A stretch of DNA of 64,000 bases from a bacterium. GTDB taxonomy: Bacteria > CAIWAD01. Below the pieces are notes generated by a model. The model was not told the DNA's origin. It made no database searches and saw only the letters and a program-made list of their open reading frames with translations. Each line of letters begins with the position of its first letter. The stretch's first letter is position 1. The DNA is taken from positions 1-64,000 of the forward strand of contig JAUIFJ010000006.1 of the NCBI GenBank assembly GCA_030429345.1, written 5' to 3'. Positions 33,198 to 43,416 of this stretch are shown here, piece after piece. A program made the position numbers and the translations under genes.

Positions 33198-33967
33198 TCG
33201 CCTTTCTGCCGCGCCTCGCGGAGGGCGGCGAGGATCTCGGCCAGCCGGCCCCGGGCGCGTCCGTTCTCGATGGCGCTGCCGATCACGAGGGCCGAGGCTC
33301 CGGCCGCGGCCAGCTCGCCCGCCTCTTCAGGTCCGGAGATCCCGCCGCCGACGATCAGCGGCAGGTCCAGGTTCTTCGCCAGGGCGCGCACCATGGCCGG
33401 GGGCACCGTCTGCGGAGCGCCGGAACCCGCTTCCAGGTAGAGCTGCCGCATGCCCATGCAGCGCGCGGCCAATCCGTGCGCCAGGGCGATGTCGATCTTG
33501 TGTCGAGGCATGGGCTGGCTGGCGCTCATGAACTGCGCGCTGCTTGTCACACCGGCCTCGACCAGCAGGTAGGCCGTCGGCAGGCATTCGAGGCCCGCGT
33601 GCATTACCTGCGGCGCGCCCCGCACCTGTTCCCCGATCAGGAACTGCGGATTGCGGCCCGAGAGCAGGCTGAGGAAGAGGATGGCGTCGGCCTGGGGCAC
33701 GACCTGGCTGTTGTCTCCGGGAAAAAGGATCACCGGCAGGCCGCTCTCCTTGCGCAGGCGGGCGACTGTATCACCGAAGTTGTTTCCAAGGAGCAGGCTG
33801 CTGCCGGCCAGGAAACCGTGGACTCCGGCATCCGCCGCTTCCCGGGCCAGCGGTGTCAGCTCTCCGGCAGGCAGTCGATCCGGATCCACCAGCAGGTAGA
33901 GCAGGGTTTCACCGGCGGCTCGCGCCTGGTGCAGCCGGCTTTCGACCGGTCCCAGCTCGATGGTCAT
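33194..33967 (-). CDS. Geranylgeranylglyceryl phosphate synthase family protein (PcrB/GGGPS)
   Basis: 257 residues with a TIM-barrel pattern: LYLLVDPDRLP (metal/phosphate Asp), FLAGSSLLLGNNF, VILFPGDNSQV, ADAILFLSLLSGRNPQFLIG and MRQLYLEAGSGAPQTVPPAM. GGGISGPEEAGELAAAGASA and VIGSAIENG form the phosphate loops. The enzyme joins a prenyl diphosphate to sn-glycerol-1-phosphate, the committed step of archaeal-type ether lipid synthesis; bacterial members occur in the FCB group and Firmicutes. No glycerol-1-phosphate dehydrogenase or second prenyltransferase is in the window. The overlap with gmhA and the FAH gene implies coupling. Confidence 0.88.
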   Translation of the reverse strand: MTIELGPVESRLHQARAAGETLLYLLVDPDRLPAGELTPLAREAADAGVHGFLAGSSLLLGNNFGDTVARLRKESGLPVILFPGDNSQVVPQADAILFLSLLSGRNPQFLIGEQVRGAPQVMHAGLECLPTAYLLVEAGVTSSAQFMSASQPMPRHKIDIALAHGLAARCMGMRQLYLEAGSGAPQTVPPAMVRALAKNLDLPLIVGGGISGPEEAGELAAAGASALVIGSAIENGRARGRLAEILAALREARQKGE

Positions 33968-34716
33968 GCGTCCCTCTCTACAGTATTGCTCAAGCTGCCG
34001 ATTCCTTCCACTTCGACCCGGATCTCGTCGCCGGGGCTCAGAGGCCCGACGCCGGCGGGGGTCCCGGTCAGGATCACGTCGCCGGCCCGCAGGGTGCAGA
34101 AACTGCTCAGAAAGGAGAGCAGCTCGCCCACCGGCCGGATCATCTGCGAGGTGCGTCCCTGCTGGACAGGTTTCCCGTTCAACAGTGTACGCAAACCCAG
34201 GTCCCGCGGATCCAGGTCGTCGCGAATCCAGGGTCCCAGGGGGCAGAAGGTGTCAAAGCCCTTGGCGCGCACCCACTGGCCGTCCTTCTTCTGCAGGGAG
34301 CGGGCGCTGATGTCGTTGGCGATGGTCAGGCCGAAGACCCGATCCAGGCAGTGCTCGGGCGACAGGTGCCGTCCGCCCTTGCCCAGGACGACCGCCACTT
34401 CGCCTTCGTAGTCGATCCGCCCATCCACGCCCTTCGGCAGACGAATGGCGTCCCCGTGGGCGCAGAGCGCCGTGTCGGGCTTCCAGAAGACCAGCGGATC
34501 CTCCGCCTTCCAGCCCGGATTGAGTTCCTCGATGTGCTCCGCGTAGTTGCGGCCGATGCCGAAGATGCGCGGCTGTTCGACGGGCGGCAGCCAGTCCAGG
34601 CCGGCCGGATCGTGCTCGCCGACCACCTTGCCGCCGGCGTCGATCTGCAACACGCTGCCCTTGTCCAGGCGCCCCATGCAGGGCCCCTGGGGGCCGCGGA
34701 AGCGACACCACTTCAC
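33964..34716 (-). CDS. Fumarylacetoacetate hydrolase family protein
   Basis: 250 residues from GTG 34716 (GTGA overlap with alaS). IFGIGRNYAEHIEEL, DYEGEVAVVLGKGGR (two metal Glu), VFGLTIANDISARSLQKKDG (metal Asp) and VILTGTPAGVGPLSPGDEI are the FAH fold motifs. Members cleave or isomerise C-C bonds in acylpyruvates and homoprotocatechuate-type ketones, and some are oxaloacetate decarboxylases. The exact reaction is not predictable. A longer in-frame extension inside alaS is spurious. Confidence 0.88.
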   Translation of the reverse strand: MKWCRFRGPQGPCMGRLDKGSVLQIDAGGKVVGEHDPAGLDWLPPVEQPRIFGIGRNYAEHIEELNPGWKAEDPLVFWKPDTALCAHGDAIRLPKGVDGRIDYEGEVAVVLGKGGRHLSPEHCLDRVFGLTIANDISARSLQKKDGQWVRAKGFDTFCPLGPWIRDDLDPRDLGLRTLLNGKPVQQGRTSQMIRPVGELLSFLSSFCTLRAGDVILTGTPAGVGPLSPGDEIRVEVEGIGSLSNTVERDA

Positions 34717-37349
34717 GCCTGCTCCAGGACCTGTCTCACGGCGGCGCGGAAGGCCTCGCGGGCCTCGGGCAGGCCGGCGGGATTCTTGCCCCCCGCCGTC
34801 GCCAGCTGGGGCCGTCCTCCTCCTCCGCCTCCGACCAGGGGCGCGACCTCCTTGACCAGGGCGCCGGCCTTCAGGCCGTGCCGGGCGATGACGGCGTCGC
34901 TGACGAGAACCGCCAGCATCACCTTGCCCTTGTCCTCCGCGCTGAGCAGGGCGACCGTATCCCGCCCGCTCTCGCGCAACTTGTCGCACAGCTGTTTAAG
35001 GTCCGCCATCGAGGCGCCCTCCACGTGTTCCACATGCAGGGTGACGCCGGCCAGCTGCTCCCCCTCGTCCATGGCCGCGCCGGCTTTCAGCTCCAGCAGC
35101 TCGGCCTTCAGCTTCTCGTGCGCCTTCTCGAGGCTCTTCTTCTCCTCGAGGGCGCGCTCCAGCTTCTCGAGGGGATCGGCGCCCCGGCTGGAAAGCAGGT
35201 CGGCCAGGCGATCCAGCGCCCGCTGCTGCTCCTGGCGCAGGGCCTGGGCTCCTTCGCCGGTCACGGCCTCGATGCGTCTCACGCCGGCGGCGATGCCGCC
35301 CTCGTGGACGATGACGAAATCCCCCAGCTGGCCCGTGGCCGCCAGGTGCGTGCCGCCGCAGAGTTCGGTAGAGAAGCCGGGCACGTCGATCACGCGCACC
35401 TTGTCCCCGTACTTCTCGCCGAAGAGGGCCATCGCCCCGCGGGCGATCGCCTCGTCGTAGCTGCTCTGGCTCACGCCGACGCGCAGGTTGGCCCGGGCCT
35501 GCTCCATGACCAGGCGCTCGACCTGCTCGATCTCGGCGCGGCTCAGCGGCGCCGTGTGACGGAAATCGAAACGCAGGCGCCCCGGCTCGACCAGGGATCC
35601 TTCCTGTCGCACATGCTCTCCCAGCACCTGGCGCAGGGCCGCCTGCAGCAGGTGGGTCGCGGTGTGATTGCGCTCCGTCGCCCGTCGAAGGGCCGGATCC
35701 ACGGAGGCCGACACCGGCTCGGCCGGCTCGAAGTCTCCCGTGATCCGCCCGAAATGCACGCGCACTCCGGCGACGATGCGCGTGTCCTCGACCTCCATGC
35801 TCCAGGCCCCGCCCTGGATCCGCCCGCGGTCGCCGACCTGGCCGCCGGCCTCCGCATAGAAAGGGCTGCTGGCCAGCACCAGCTCCATCCGCTCGCCGGA
35901 GGACCTCCTCCAGCGCAGGACTTCCGTGGCCATGTCCAGGCAGTCGTAGCCGACGAAGGAGTCGCTGCCGGCGCGAACCTCCTGCCAGGGCTGCTGCTCC
36001 CCGCTTTCCAGGCTTCCCTTGCGCGCCTCGCGGCTCTGGCTGCGCTGCTTCTCCATTTCGCGGGCGTAGCCCTCGCTGTCCACCTGCAGGCCGTGTTCGC
36101 CCGCCATCTGCTCGGTCAGGTCGAGAGGAAAGCCATAGGTGTCGTACAGCCGGAAGGCCTCCTCGCCTGGAACCGTGTCCTGCTTGCGTTCGGCCAGCTC
36201 GGCGCGCAAATCCTGGAAGCGTTTGAGGCCCTGGTCCAGGGTGCGGTCGAAGCTCCTCTCTTCCGCCTCCAGAACGCCGCGGATCGCGTCCGCCTGCGCC
36301 GGGAGGCCCGGAAAGGCCTCGCCCATGCTCTCGCAAAGCACATCGACCAGGCCCGGCAGGAAGGAGCCGCGGAAACCCAGTTCACGGCCGAAGCGCGCCG
36401 CGCGGCGCAGCAGGCGGCGCAGCACATAGCCTCGTCCCTCGTTGGAAGGGAGGGCGCCGTCGGCAATCGTGAAACACAGGGAGCGCAGGTGGTCGGCGAT
36501 CACGCGGTGCGGCATGCCGTCCTTCTCCGTGTACTTCACGCCGCTGTCGGCGGCAATGCGCTGGATCAGCGGCTGGAACACATCCGTGTCGTAGTTGGAG
36601 TCGCAGTTCTGCATTACGGCGCAAAGGCGCTCGAAGCCGGCGCCCGTGTCCACGTGCTTCGCGGGCAGGGAATGCAGGGAGCCGTCCTTCCGCCGGTCGT
36701 ACTGGATGAAGACCAGGTTCCAGATCTCGATGAAGCGGTCCGAGTCCGTGTTGACGAAACAGCTTTTCGGATCCATCCTGCCGAAGCGCTCGCCGCGGTC
36801 GATGTGGATTTCCGTGCAGGGGCCGCAGGGTCCGATCTCGCCCATTTCCCAGAAATTGTCCTTCGCGTCGAAGCGCAGGATGCGCTTCTCGTCGATGTCG
36901 GTTTCCGTGCGCCAGGTCTCGTAGGCCTCCTCGTCGAAGGGCACCTGCTCATTGCCGCCGAAGACCGTGGCGTAGAGCCGGTCCTTGGGCAGGCCCCAGA
37001 CTTCCGTCAGCAGTTCCCAGGCCCAGCGGATCGCCTCCCGCTTGTAGTAGTCGCCGAAGGACCAGTTGCCCAGCATCTCGAAAAAGGTGTGGTGGTAGGT
37101 GTCGCGGCCGACCGCCTCCAGGTCGTTGTGCTTGCCGGAGACACGCAGGCATTTCTGTGTAGACGCGGCACGGCTGTAGGGACGGCTGCCCTCGCCCAGG
37201 AAGACATCCTTGAACTGGTTCATGCCCGCGTTGGCGAAGAGCAGGGTCGGATCCTCGTGTGGCACGACCGACGAGCTGGGCACCACTTCGTGTCCCCGCT
37301 CGCGAAAGAAGTCGAGAAATTCCCGACGAATGGCAGCAGCAGTCTTCAT
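34713..37349 (-). CDS. alaS: Alanyl-tRNA synthetase
   Basis: 878 residues, normal length. The class II core begins RREFLDFFRERGHE and has SVVPHEDPTLLFANAGMNQF. The editing domain holds the zinc and catalytic residues in NHTATHLLQAAL and CGGTHLAATG. A coiled coil (~720-760) and a Gly-rich C-Ala domain (VGGGGGGRPQLATAGG) finish it. It heads a run of five further genes that each overlap the previous one by 4 nt. The start ATG 37349 follows GGAAGGATAG. Confidence 0.96.
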   Translation of the reverse strand: MKTAAAIRREFLDFFRERGHEVVPSSSVVPHEDPTLLFANAGMNQFKDVFLGEGSRPYSRAASTQKCLRVSGKHNDLEAVGRDTYHHTFFEMLGNWSFGDYYKREAIRWAWELLTEVWGLPKDRLYATVFGGNEQVPFDEEAYETWRTETDIDEKRILRFDAKDNFWEMGEIGPCGPCTEIHIDRGERFGRMDPKSCFVNTDSDRFIEIWNLVFIQYDRRKDGSLHSLPAKHVDTGAGFERLCAVMQNCDSNYDTDVFQPLIQRIAADSGVKYTEKDGMPHRVIADHLRSLCFTIADGALPSNEGRGYVLRRLLRRAARFGRELGFRGSFLPGLVDVLCESMGEAFPGLPAQADAIRGVLEAEERSFDRTLDQGLKRFQDLRAELAERKQDTVPGEEAFRLYDTYGFPLDLTEQMAGEHGLQVDSEGYAREMEKQRSQSREARKGSLESGEQQPWQEVRAGSDSFVGYDCLDMATEVLRWRRSSGERMELVLASSPFYAEAGGQVGDRGRIQGGAWSMEVEDTRIVAGVRVHFGRITGDFEPAEPVSASVDPALRRATERNHTATHLLQAALRQVLGEHVRQEGSLVEPGRLRFDFRHTAPLSRAEIEQVERLVMEQARANLRVGVSQSSYDEAIARGAMALFGEKYGDKVRVIDVPGFSTELCGGTHLAATGQLGDFVIVHEGGIAAGVRRIEAVTGEGAQALRQEQQRALDRLADLLSSRGADPLEKLERALEEKKSLEKAHEKLKAELLELKAGAAMDEGEQLAGVTLHVEHVEGASMADLKQLCDKLRESGRDTVALLSAEDKGKVMLAVLVSDAVIARHGLKAGALVKEVAPLVGGGGGGRPQLATAGGKNPAGLPEAREAFRAAVRQVLEQA

Positions 37350-37368
37350 CTATCCTTCCGTTCCTCGT

Positions 37369-37419
37369 TTCACAAAACCAACCAAACCAATTCAAACATC
37401 ACACATCACACTTCATACT

Positions 37420-37428
<9 letters not shown>
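37369..37428 (-). repeat. G/T-rich heptamer-like spacer between purM and alaS
   Basis: On the minus strand the spacer reads as repeated TGAAG and TGTGATG units, followed by a TTGGTTTGGTTGG tract. Its composition is unlike the surrounding GC-rich DNA. A similar spacer (TGAAGTTTG units, then GTTGGTGGGTTGG) separates the DUF3108 and RfaE2 genes at 62.7 kb. Function unknown. Confidence 0.5.
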
Positions 37429-38420
<992 letters not shown>

Positions 38421-38424
<4 letters not shown>

Positions 38425-40220
38425 CGTGCTCCCCCGGAGGCGTTTTCGTCGTACATGCCCTCGATCAGGTCGTGGTACTTGCCCATGATGAAATGGCGCT
38501 TGACTTCCAGCTTGGGCGTCAGCTCGCCGGCGTCGATGGTGAACTCGCTTCCCAGCACGACGAACCTGCGCACCTTCTCGTAGCGCGCCAGGTCCGCGGA
38601 GTGCCGCTCGATCTCGTCCCCGATCCGTTTGTATACGGCTGGGTTCTCGCTGAGCTCGTCCGTGCTCGCCAGGGCCTCTTCGCCCAGCTCCTCCCGCAGG
38701 CGGTCGAAGGAGGGCACGATCAGCGCGCTGATGAAGTTGCGCTTGTCGCCGATCAGCATGCACTGCTCGATCAGCGGGCTGGCGCAGAGGGCCTTCTCGA
38801 TGGGCTGGGGCGCGACGTTCTTGCCGCCGGAGGTGACGATGAGGTTCTTCTTGCGGTCCGTGATCCGCAGGAAGCCGTCCCGGCCGATGTGCCCGATGTC
38901 GCCCGTATACAGCCATCCTTCGCGAATCGCCTGTGCCGTCTCCTCCGGATTGTTGTAGTAGCCCAGCATGATGTTGGGGCCGCGGGCGAGGATCTCGCCG
39001 TCCTCCGCAATACGCACCTCGACGCCCGGAAAGGGCCGCCCGACAGTGCCGAAACGGAACTCGTTCACCGTGTTGGCCGTGATTACCGGGCTGCTCTCCG
39101 TCAGGCCGTAGCCCTCGACGATGCGCATGCCCGCGCTGAGGAAGAAATCGCCCAGGTGGCGGGCCAGGGGCGCGCCGCCGGAGACCATGAAGCGCAGGCG
39201 GCCGCCGGTCTTCTCGCGGATCTTGGAATAGACCAGCTTGTCGGCGACGCGGTACTTGAGGGCCAGCAGGCCCGCCGGTTCCCGCCGCTGCTGGGTCAGC
39301 GCCGCCACCTTCTGTCCCACGCCCAGGGCCCAGTTGAAGATCCTGCGCTTGCTCTTGGGGCCTTTTTCCACGTTCTCCAGGATGCGGGCGTGGATCTTCT
39401 CGAAGAGCCGCGGCACGCTGATCATGATTGTCGGCCGGGCCCGCAGCAAGTCCTCGCCGACCGTGGTCATGTCGCGGGCGTAACACACTTCCGCGCCCAC
39501 GCAGAGGGGGTAGTAGTAGCCGGCCAGGCGCTCGAAAACGTGCGACAGGGGCAGGAAGGAGAGGAAGCGGTCCTCCTCGCGCACGGGAAAGGTCTCGCGG
39601 GCTCCGTCCACGTTGCTGAGAATGTTCGTGTGACTCAGCATCACGCCCTTCTGCGTGCCCGTCGTGCCCGAGGTGTAGATCAGCGTGAAGGGCGAGTCCG
39701 GATCGTGCCCGTGGGCCTCCTGTTCCGCGCGGCCGGGATGCTCTTCGCGCCAGGCGCGGCCTTTCTCTTCCAGCTCGTCCCAGCCCAGCAGGCCCTCTGC
39801 CTTCAGGCCCGGCATGCCGACCAGGATCGACAGCTGCGGCAGCTGCTCCTTCTTCTCGCGGATCTTCTGCAGCTGCTCGCTGTCGGAAACGAAAAGCAGC
39901 CTGCAGCCGGAATCGAAAAGAATCTGCGCCGCCTGTCCGGCGGGAAGGGTCGGATAGACCGGCACGACCCAGGCATTGCAGAACAGCGAGCCCATGTCGG
40001 CCAACATCCATTCGAAGCGGTTGGGCGAGAGGATGCCGACCCGGTCCCCGGCCTCGATGCCCAGCGAACGCAGGCCGCCGGCCACATTCAGCACACGCTC
40101 CTTGGTCTGGGCCCAGGTGATCGACTGGTATTCGCCCTTGACCTGGGTAGCGTAGGCCGGCCGATCCGCGTGGCGGATTACGGTTTCCAGAAAGCGTTCG
40201 GGCAGGGTCTTGGCGGCCAT
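38421..40220 (-). CDS. Long-chain acyl-CoA synthetase (AMP-binding, FadD15-like)
   Basis: 599 residues. The adenylate-forming motifs are LIYTSGTTGTQKGVMLSH (P-loop), VEGYGLTESSPV, LYTGDIGHIGRDGFLRITDR and KNLIVTSGGKNVAPQPIEK, which carries the hinge and nearby lysines. The length and the FLPLSHVFERLAGYY block fit the bacterial/eukaryotic-type long-chain ligase group. It activates fatty acids with ATP and CoA at the inner membrane face. The Shine-Dalgarno is GAAGGAGACTCC. A motif shared with the carbamate kinase gene lies ~67-90 bp upstream. Confidence 0.92.
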
Positions 40221-40286
40221 GGAGTCTCCTTCGGGTCCTGTCGAAGCGGTGCTCGGGAGTCGACGCCGCCCTGGGGAAGCGCCGCA

Positions 40287-40309
40287 AAAGCTTGGAATAT
40301 AAGGAAGAG
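40287..40309 (-). promoter_or_regulatory. Conserved upstream element, copy 1 (acyl-CoA synthetase operon)
   Basis: On the minus strand CTCTTCCTTATATT, four variable bases, then GCTTTT. The same arrangement occurs at 46525-46548 upstream of carbamate kinase. TATATT could act as a -10 box, but no TTGACA-like -35 is present at 16-18 bp, so a special promoter or regulator site is possible. Confidence 0.5.
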
Positions 40310-40500
40310 GTCAGGCTGCCCCACCTTCTTCCGGCTGATCCCGCGAGATCTCCTCCGAAGCGTTCCCGCGGCCCGAACTGTGGCAATCCTTGAAAAGTTT
40401 GTCCAGCCTGATTCCTGTTGCCGCTCTGAAGTGGATTCTTCAGTCTGTAGTAGCGGACGATCAACGGTGGCGTCCGCAATACACACTGAAAGGGGACAAG

Positions 40501-41217
40501 ATGAACACAGGAAAAGCTCTTCTGCTGGCCGGTACCATGCTCCTGGGCACCCAGCTCGCCTGGGCCCAGACCTTCACGGCGGACCTGTCGGGCTCCAACG
40601 AGGTCCCGCCCAACGGCAGCCCGGCCAGCGGCAGCGTCACGGCCATGCTGAGCGGCACGACGCTGAGTCTCAGCGGCAGCTTCAGCGGCCTGGCGGGAGA
40701 CTATACGGCCAGTCACATCCACAACGCGCCCGCGGGGTCCAATGGCGGAGTGGTCGTCGGCCTGACCTTGAACGGCGGCGGTTCCAGCGGCAGCTACGAG
40801 GAGGCGGACAACACCTTTGTCCTGAGCCCGGCGGAAGTCGACGAGCTGATCGCCGGCAACTTCTATGTCAACGTGCACTCCGTCGAAGTGCCCAGCGGGG
40901 AGATCCGCGGCCAGCTCACCCGGGTCCAGACTTCGGACACGGAGGACCGTCCCGCGGCCTTCCGGCTGCAGGGCGCCTGGCCGAATCCCTTCAATCCGGA
41001 AACCCGCATCCAGTTCAGCCTGCCGGAAAGCCGCCAGGTGCAGCTGATGGTCCATGACATGCAGGGCCGCCGGGTCACGACTCTCGTCGACGGACTCCTG
41101 CAGGGGGGCGAGCACAGCGTGCTCTTCGACGCGGCGGGTCTGGCCAGCGGCGTCTACAGCTACACGCTGAGCGCGGAAGGCCAGCGGCAAAGCGGCCTGA
41201 TGACCCTGGTCAAATAG
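40501..41217 (+). CDS. Secreted CHRD-domain protein with FlgD/sorting-type C-terminus
   Basis: 238 residues. Signal peptide 1-22 (ALLLAGTMLLGTQLAWA). The CHRD domain (~23-135) has FTADLSGSNEVPP, SHIHNAPAGSNGG and FYVNVHSVEVPSGEIRGQL. Residues ~155-238 form a FlgD-like Ig domain typical of type-A sorting tails: AWPNPFNPETRIQFSLPE, GRRVTTLVDG, SGVYSYTLSAEG. CHRD proteins are exported or surface proteins of unknown binding function. The tail is a hallmark of FCB-related candidate phyla. It is monocistronic with a downstream intrinsic terminator; AAAGGGGACAAG precedes the ATG. Confidence 0.9.
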   Translation: MNTGKALLLAGTMLLGTQLAWAQTFTADLSGSNEVPPNGSPASGSVTAMLSGTTLSLSGSFSGLAGDYTASHIHNAPAGSNGGVVVGLTLNGGGSSGSYEEADNTFVLSPAEVDELIAGNFYVNVHSVEVPSGEIRGQLTRVQTSDTEDRPAAFRLQGAWPNPFNPETRIQFSLPESRQVQLMVHDMQGRRVTTLVDGLLQGGEHSVLFDAAGLASGVYSYTLSAEGQRQSGLMTLVK

Positions 41218-41240
41218 CCGCCACCTAATTTGTATCACAC

Positions 41241-41272
41241 AAGCCCTCCGGTCGATGGCCGGAGGGCTTTTC
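41241..41272 (+). terminator. Intrinsic terminator of the CHRD gene
   Basis: AAGCCCTCCGG and CCGGAGGGCTT form an 11-bp stem around a short loop, followed by TTCGT. The stem also suits transcripts arriving from the minus-strand MFS gene, so it may act in both directions. Confidence 0.88.
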
Positions 41273-41283
41273 GTCTCACGGGA

Positions 41284-42648
41284 TCAGGTCTCCAGGGTCT
41301 TGCCCTGCCGCCACATCAGGAAGCTTGCCAGCAGCAGCATGCCCGCGCTCAGGCCGAAGGCGCCGGCCCAGCCGAAGGCCGTCAGGGCCAGCCAGCCCAG
41401 CGGCGGACCAATGAGTCCGCGCACGCCGGTCATGCTGACATGGATGCTCTGGTAGACGGCCGCGTCCCGGCCTTTCGCGAAGCGCATGCTGGAGAGCACC
41501 CAGGCCATGTGCACGCCGCCCATGGCGAGGCCGTTGACCAGGAAGGCCATAAAGAGCAGCGGCACCTGCGGACCCGTGTGAGGCAGCAGCAGCGAGCAGG
41601 CCAGCAGCAGGAGCGGATAGCCCGCCAGCAGCAGGAAGACGCCCCCGCAGTAGCTGGCGCTGTTGTGGCGGTCGTGCTGCCGGCCGAAGAAGGGCATGGC
41701 GATCATCGAGCCGAAGCGGGCCAGGCCGAGCTGCCCCAGGGCGATGGTGGCGTAGCTCAGGCCCATGCCTTCAACGAGGAAGCCCGGCAGGACCGTCAAC
41801 AGAATGAAGAAGCCCATGCCGTAGAGCATGAACTGCATTTCCCAGCGGAAGAAGGAAGGGTTGTCCCGCAGCTCGCGGATCATGTGTTTCGGCGGATCGA
41901 AAAAAGCCCAGCCGCGGCCTTCGTGACCCAAAAGGGTCTGGTCCGGGCGGGCCATGCCTGCGGCGGGAGGTTCCGGGACGCCCGTCGCATCGCCCGACTC
42001 GCCCGGCCCTTCGCTGTTTCGCGCCGCGTGGCGATCCGCTTCCCGTCGGGCCTGCTCGCCTACGGGAATCGTGCCCATCAGGATCCTGTCCGCCAGGCCG
42101 GCCAGCGCCAGCAGGATGAAGAGATGCTTCCAGTGATCCTCGCCCAGGTCCAGGTATTCGCCGATGCCCCAGCTGGCGAGCAGGACCACCGCCGACTGGA
42201 GCATCGAGACGCGGCTGAAGAGCCGGCTGCGCCGTCCTTCGGGGTAGTTGGCCTGCAGCAGACGGTTCTTCAGCGGAATGTAGAGCGACTGCCCGGTGTA
42301 GAAGAGCGCCATCAGGGCGATCAGCACGGCGATCTCGCCCGCGAGGGCGTTGCCGGCCATGGGAAGGGCGCAGCAGAGGCCGAGGACGGGAAAGAAGCGC
42401 CGCCAGCGCACGACACGGTCCAGCAGGCCGCGCCACCAGATCGAGAAGGTGAAACACAGCGGCAGGACCATCGTGATCCACATGACGTCCAGGTCCGTCG
42501 CGCCGAGACTCTTGCGCGCCACCGTGGGAATCAGGTGCAGCCCGGCCATCGACACGCCCAGGAAGAGCACGGCCACCATCTGCGTCCGCAGGGTGCGGCG
42601 GACAAGGGGGTCTGGATCACGGGCAATCAAGAATAGACTCTTCCTCAC
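41284..42648 (-). CDS. Major facilitator superfamily transporter
   Basis: About 454 residues if GTG 42648 is used; 12 hydrophobic segments with a long charged central loop (~210-275). Blocks such as GGVFLLLAGYPLLLLACSLL and GLIGPPLGWLALTAFG fit MFS helices. No substrate is evident. The start is uncertain. The frame runs upstream to ATG 42753 and beyond, but that stretch contains one of the GGGGCGGCC palindromes found between genes here, so the shorter form is preferred. No good Shine-Dalgarno is present at either position. Confidence 0.75.
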   Translation of the reverse strand: MRKSLFLIARDPDPLVRRTLRTQMVAVLFLGVSMAGLHLIPTVARKSLGATDLDVMWITMVLPLCFTFSIWWRGLLDRVVRWRRFFPVLGLCCALPMAGNALAGEIAVLIALMALFYTGQSLYIPLKNRLLQANYPEGRRSRLFSRVSMLQSAVVLLASWGIGEYLDLGEDHWKHLFILLALAGLADRILMGTIPVGEQARREADRHAARNSEGPGESGDATGVPEPPAAGMARPDQTLLGHEGRGWAFFDPPKHMIRELRDNPSFFRWEMQFMLYGMGFFILLTVLPGFLVEGMGLSYATIALGQLGLARFGSMIAMPFFGRQHDRHNSASYCGGVFLLLAGYPLLLLACSLLLPHTGPQVPLLFMAFLVNGLAMGGVHMAWVLSSMRFAKGRDAAVYQSIHVSMTGVRGLIGPPLGWLALTAFGWAGAFGLSAGMLLLASFLMWRQGKTLET

Positions 42649-42651
42649 TGC

Positions 42652-42674
42652 AAGGGGCGGCCTGCGGCCGCCTT
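42652..42674. repeat. GC palindrome, copy 1 of 3
   Basis: AAGGGGCGGCC-TGC-GGCCGCCTT, near the start of the MFS gene. It has the opposite centre orientation to copies 2 and 3. The three copies lie within 0.75 kb around ndk. Confidence 0.7.
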
Positions 42675-42784
42675 CCCATGCGCCTTGCCGTTCAGCCGCC
42701 CTCTTCCTGAGCAACCAATCCTGCTCCAGTGCGGAAACGTGACACGGTTTCATGTCCGAACACGGGGCGCGATTCAACGAGAGA

Positions 42785-42807
42785 AGGGGCGGCCGCAGGC
42801 CGCCCCT
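42785..42807. repeat. GC palindrome, copy 2 of 3 (possible ndk terminator)
   Basis: AGGGGCGGCC-GCA-GGCCGCCCCT, 27 bp beyond the ndk stop. On the minus strand it is followed by TCTCTCG, so it could end the ndk transcript without a strong T-tract. Confidence 0.7.
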
Positions 42808-42833
42808 TCAGGGTTTCGGCGTTGACGCGACGG

Positions 42834-43256
42834 TTAGCGCAGGGCGTTCATGTCGCTGACGGCAAAATAGAACGCGGTCTCGTTCACTCCGTTTTCGGCG
42901 CTGTCGCTGCCGTGGACGGCATTGGCCTCGATGCTCTCGGCGAACTTGTTGCGGATGGTGCCTTCGGCGGCCTCCTTGGGGTTGGTGGCGCCGATGATCT
43001 CCCGCATGCGGGCGACGGCGTTCTCACCCTCCAGGGCGATCACGACGACCTTGCCGCTGGTCATGTAGGACACCAGGTCCTTGTAGAAGGGGCGTTCCTT
43101 GTGGATCGCGTAGAAGTCCTGCGCCTGGCCCTGGGTGAGACGCAGCATGCGCATGCCCAGGATGTTGAAGTCCTCCTTCTCCAGGAAGGAGACGATTTCG
43201 CCGATGTGGCGGTTCTGCACCGCGTCGGGCTTGATGATCATCAGGGTCCGTTCCAT
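42834..43256 (-). CDS. ndk: Nucleoside diphosphate kinase
   Basis: 140 residues. [19 protein letters not shown] is the family N-terminus, and [12 protein letters not shown] carries the phospho-His (His115). It balances NTP pools by phosphate transfer from ATP. The Shine-Dalgarno GGAGGAGCCC precedes ATG 43256. It lies downstream of sucD with a palindrome between them. Confidence 0.96.
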   Translation of the reverse strand: MERTLMIIKPDAVQNRHIGEIVSFLEKEDFNILGMRMLRLTQGQAQDFYAIHKERPFYKDLVSYMTSGKVVVIALEGENAVARMREIIGATNPKEAAEGTIRNKFAESIEANAVHGSDSAENGVNETAFYFAVSDMNALR

Positions 43257-43358
43257 GGGACGGGCTCCTCCGTGTTGTGGGGGGCGGATCGTGGGCCGCC
43301 CGTGTGATTTTGTGGTGATTCGTTCGTGTTCCGTCGTGGCCCGGGAATCCGGTGTGGG

Positions 43359-43380
43359 GGGGCGGCCGCAGGCCGCCCCT
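43359..43380. repeat. GC palindrome, copy 3 of 3 (between sucD and ndk)
   Basis: GGGGCGGCC-GCA-GGCCGCCCC, 37 bp past the sucD stop. It is identical in core to copy 2. Confidence 0.7.
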
Positions 43381-43416
43381 ACCGTGGTGATCGGGTTTCA
43401 CGGGGATCCGGATCGG

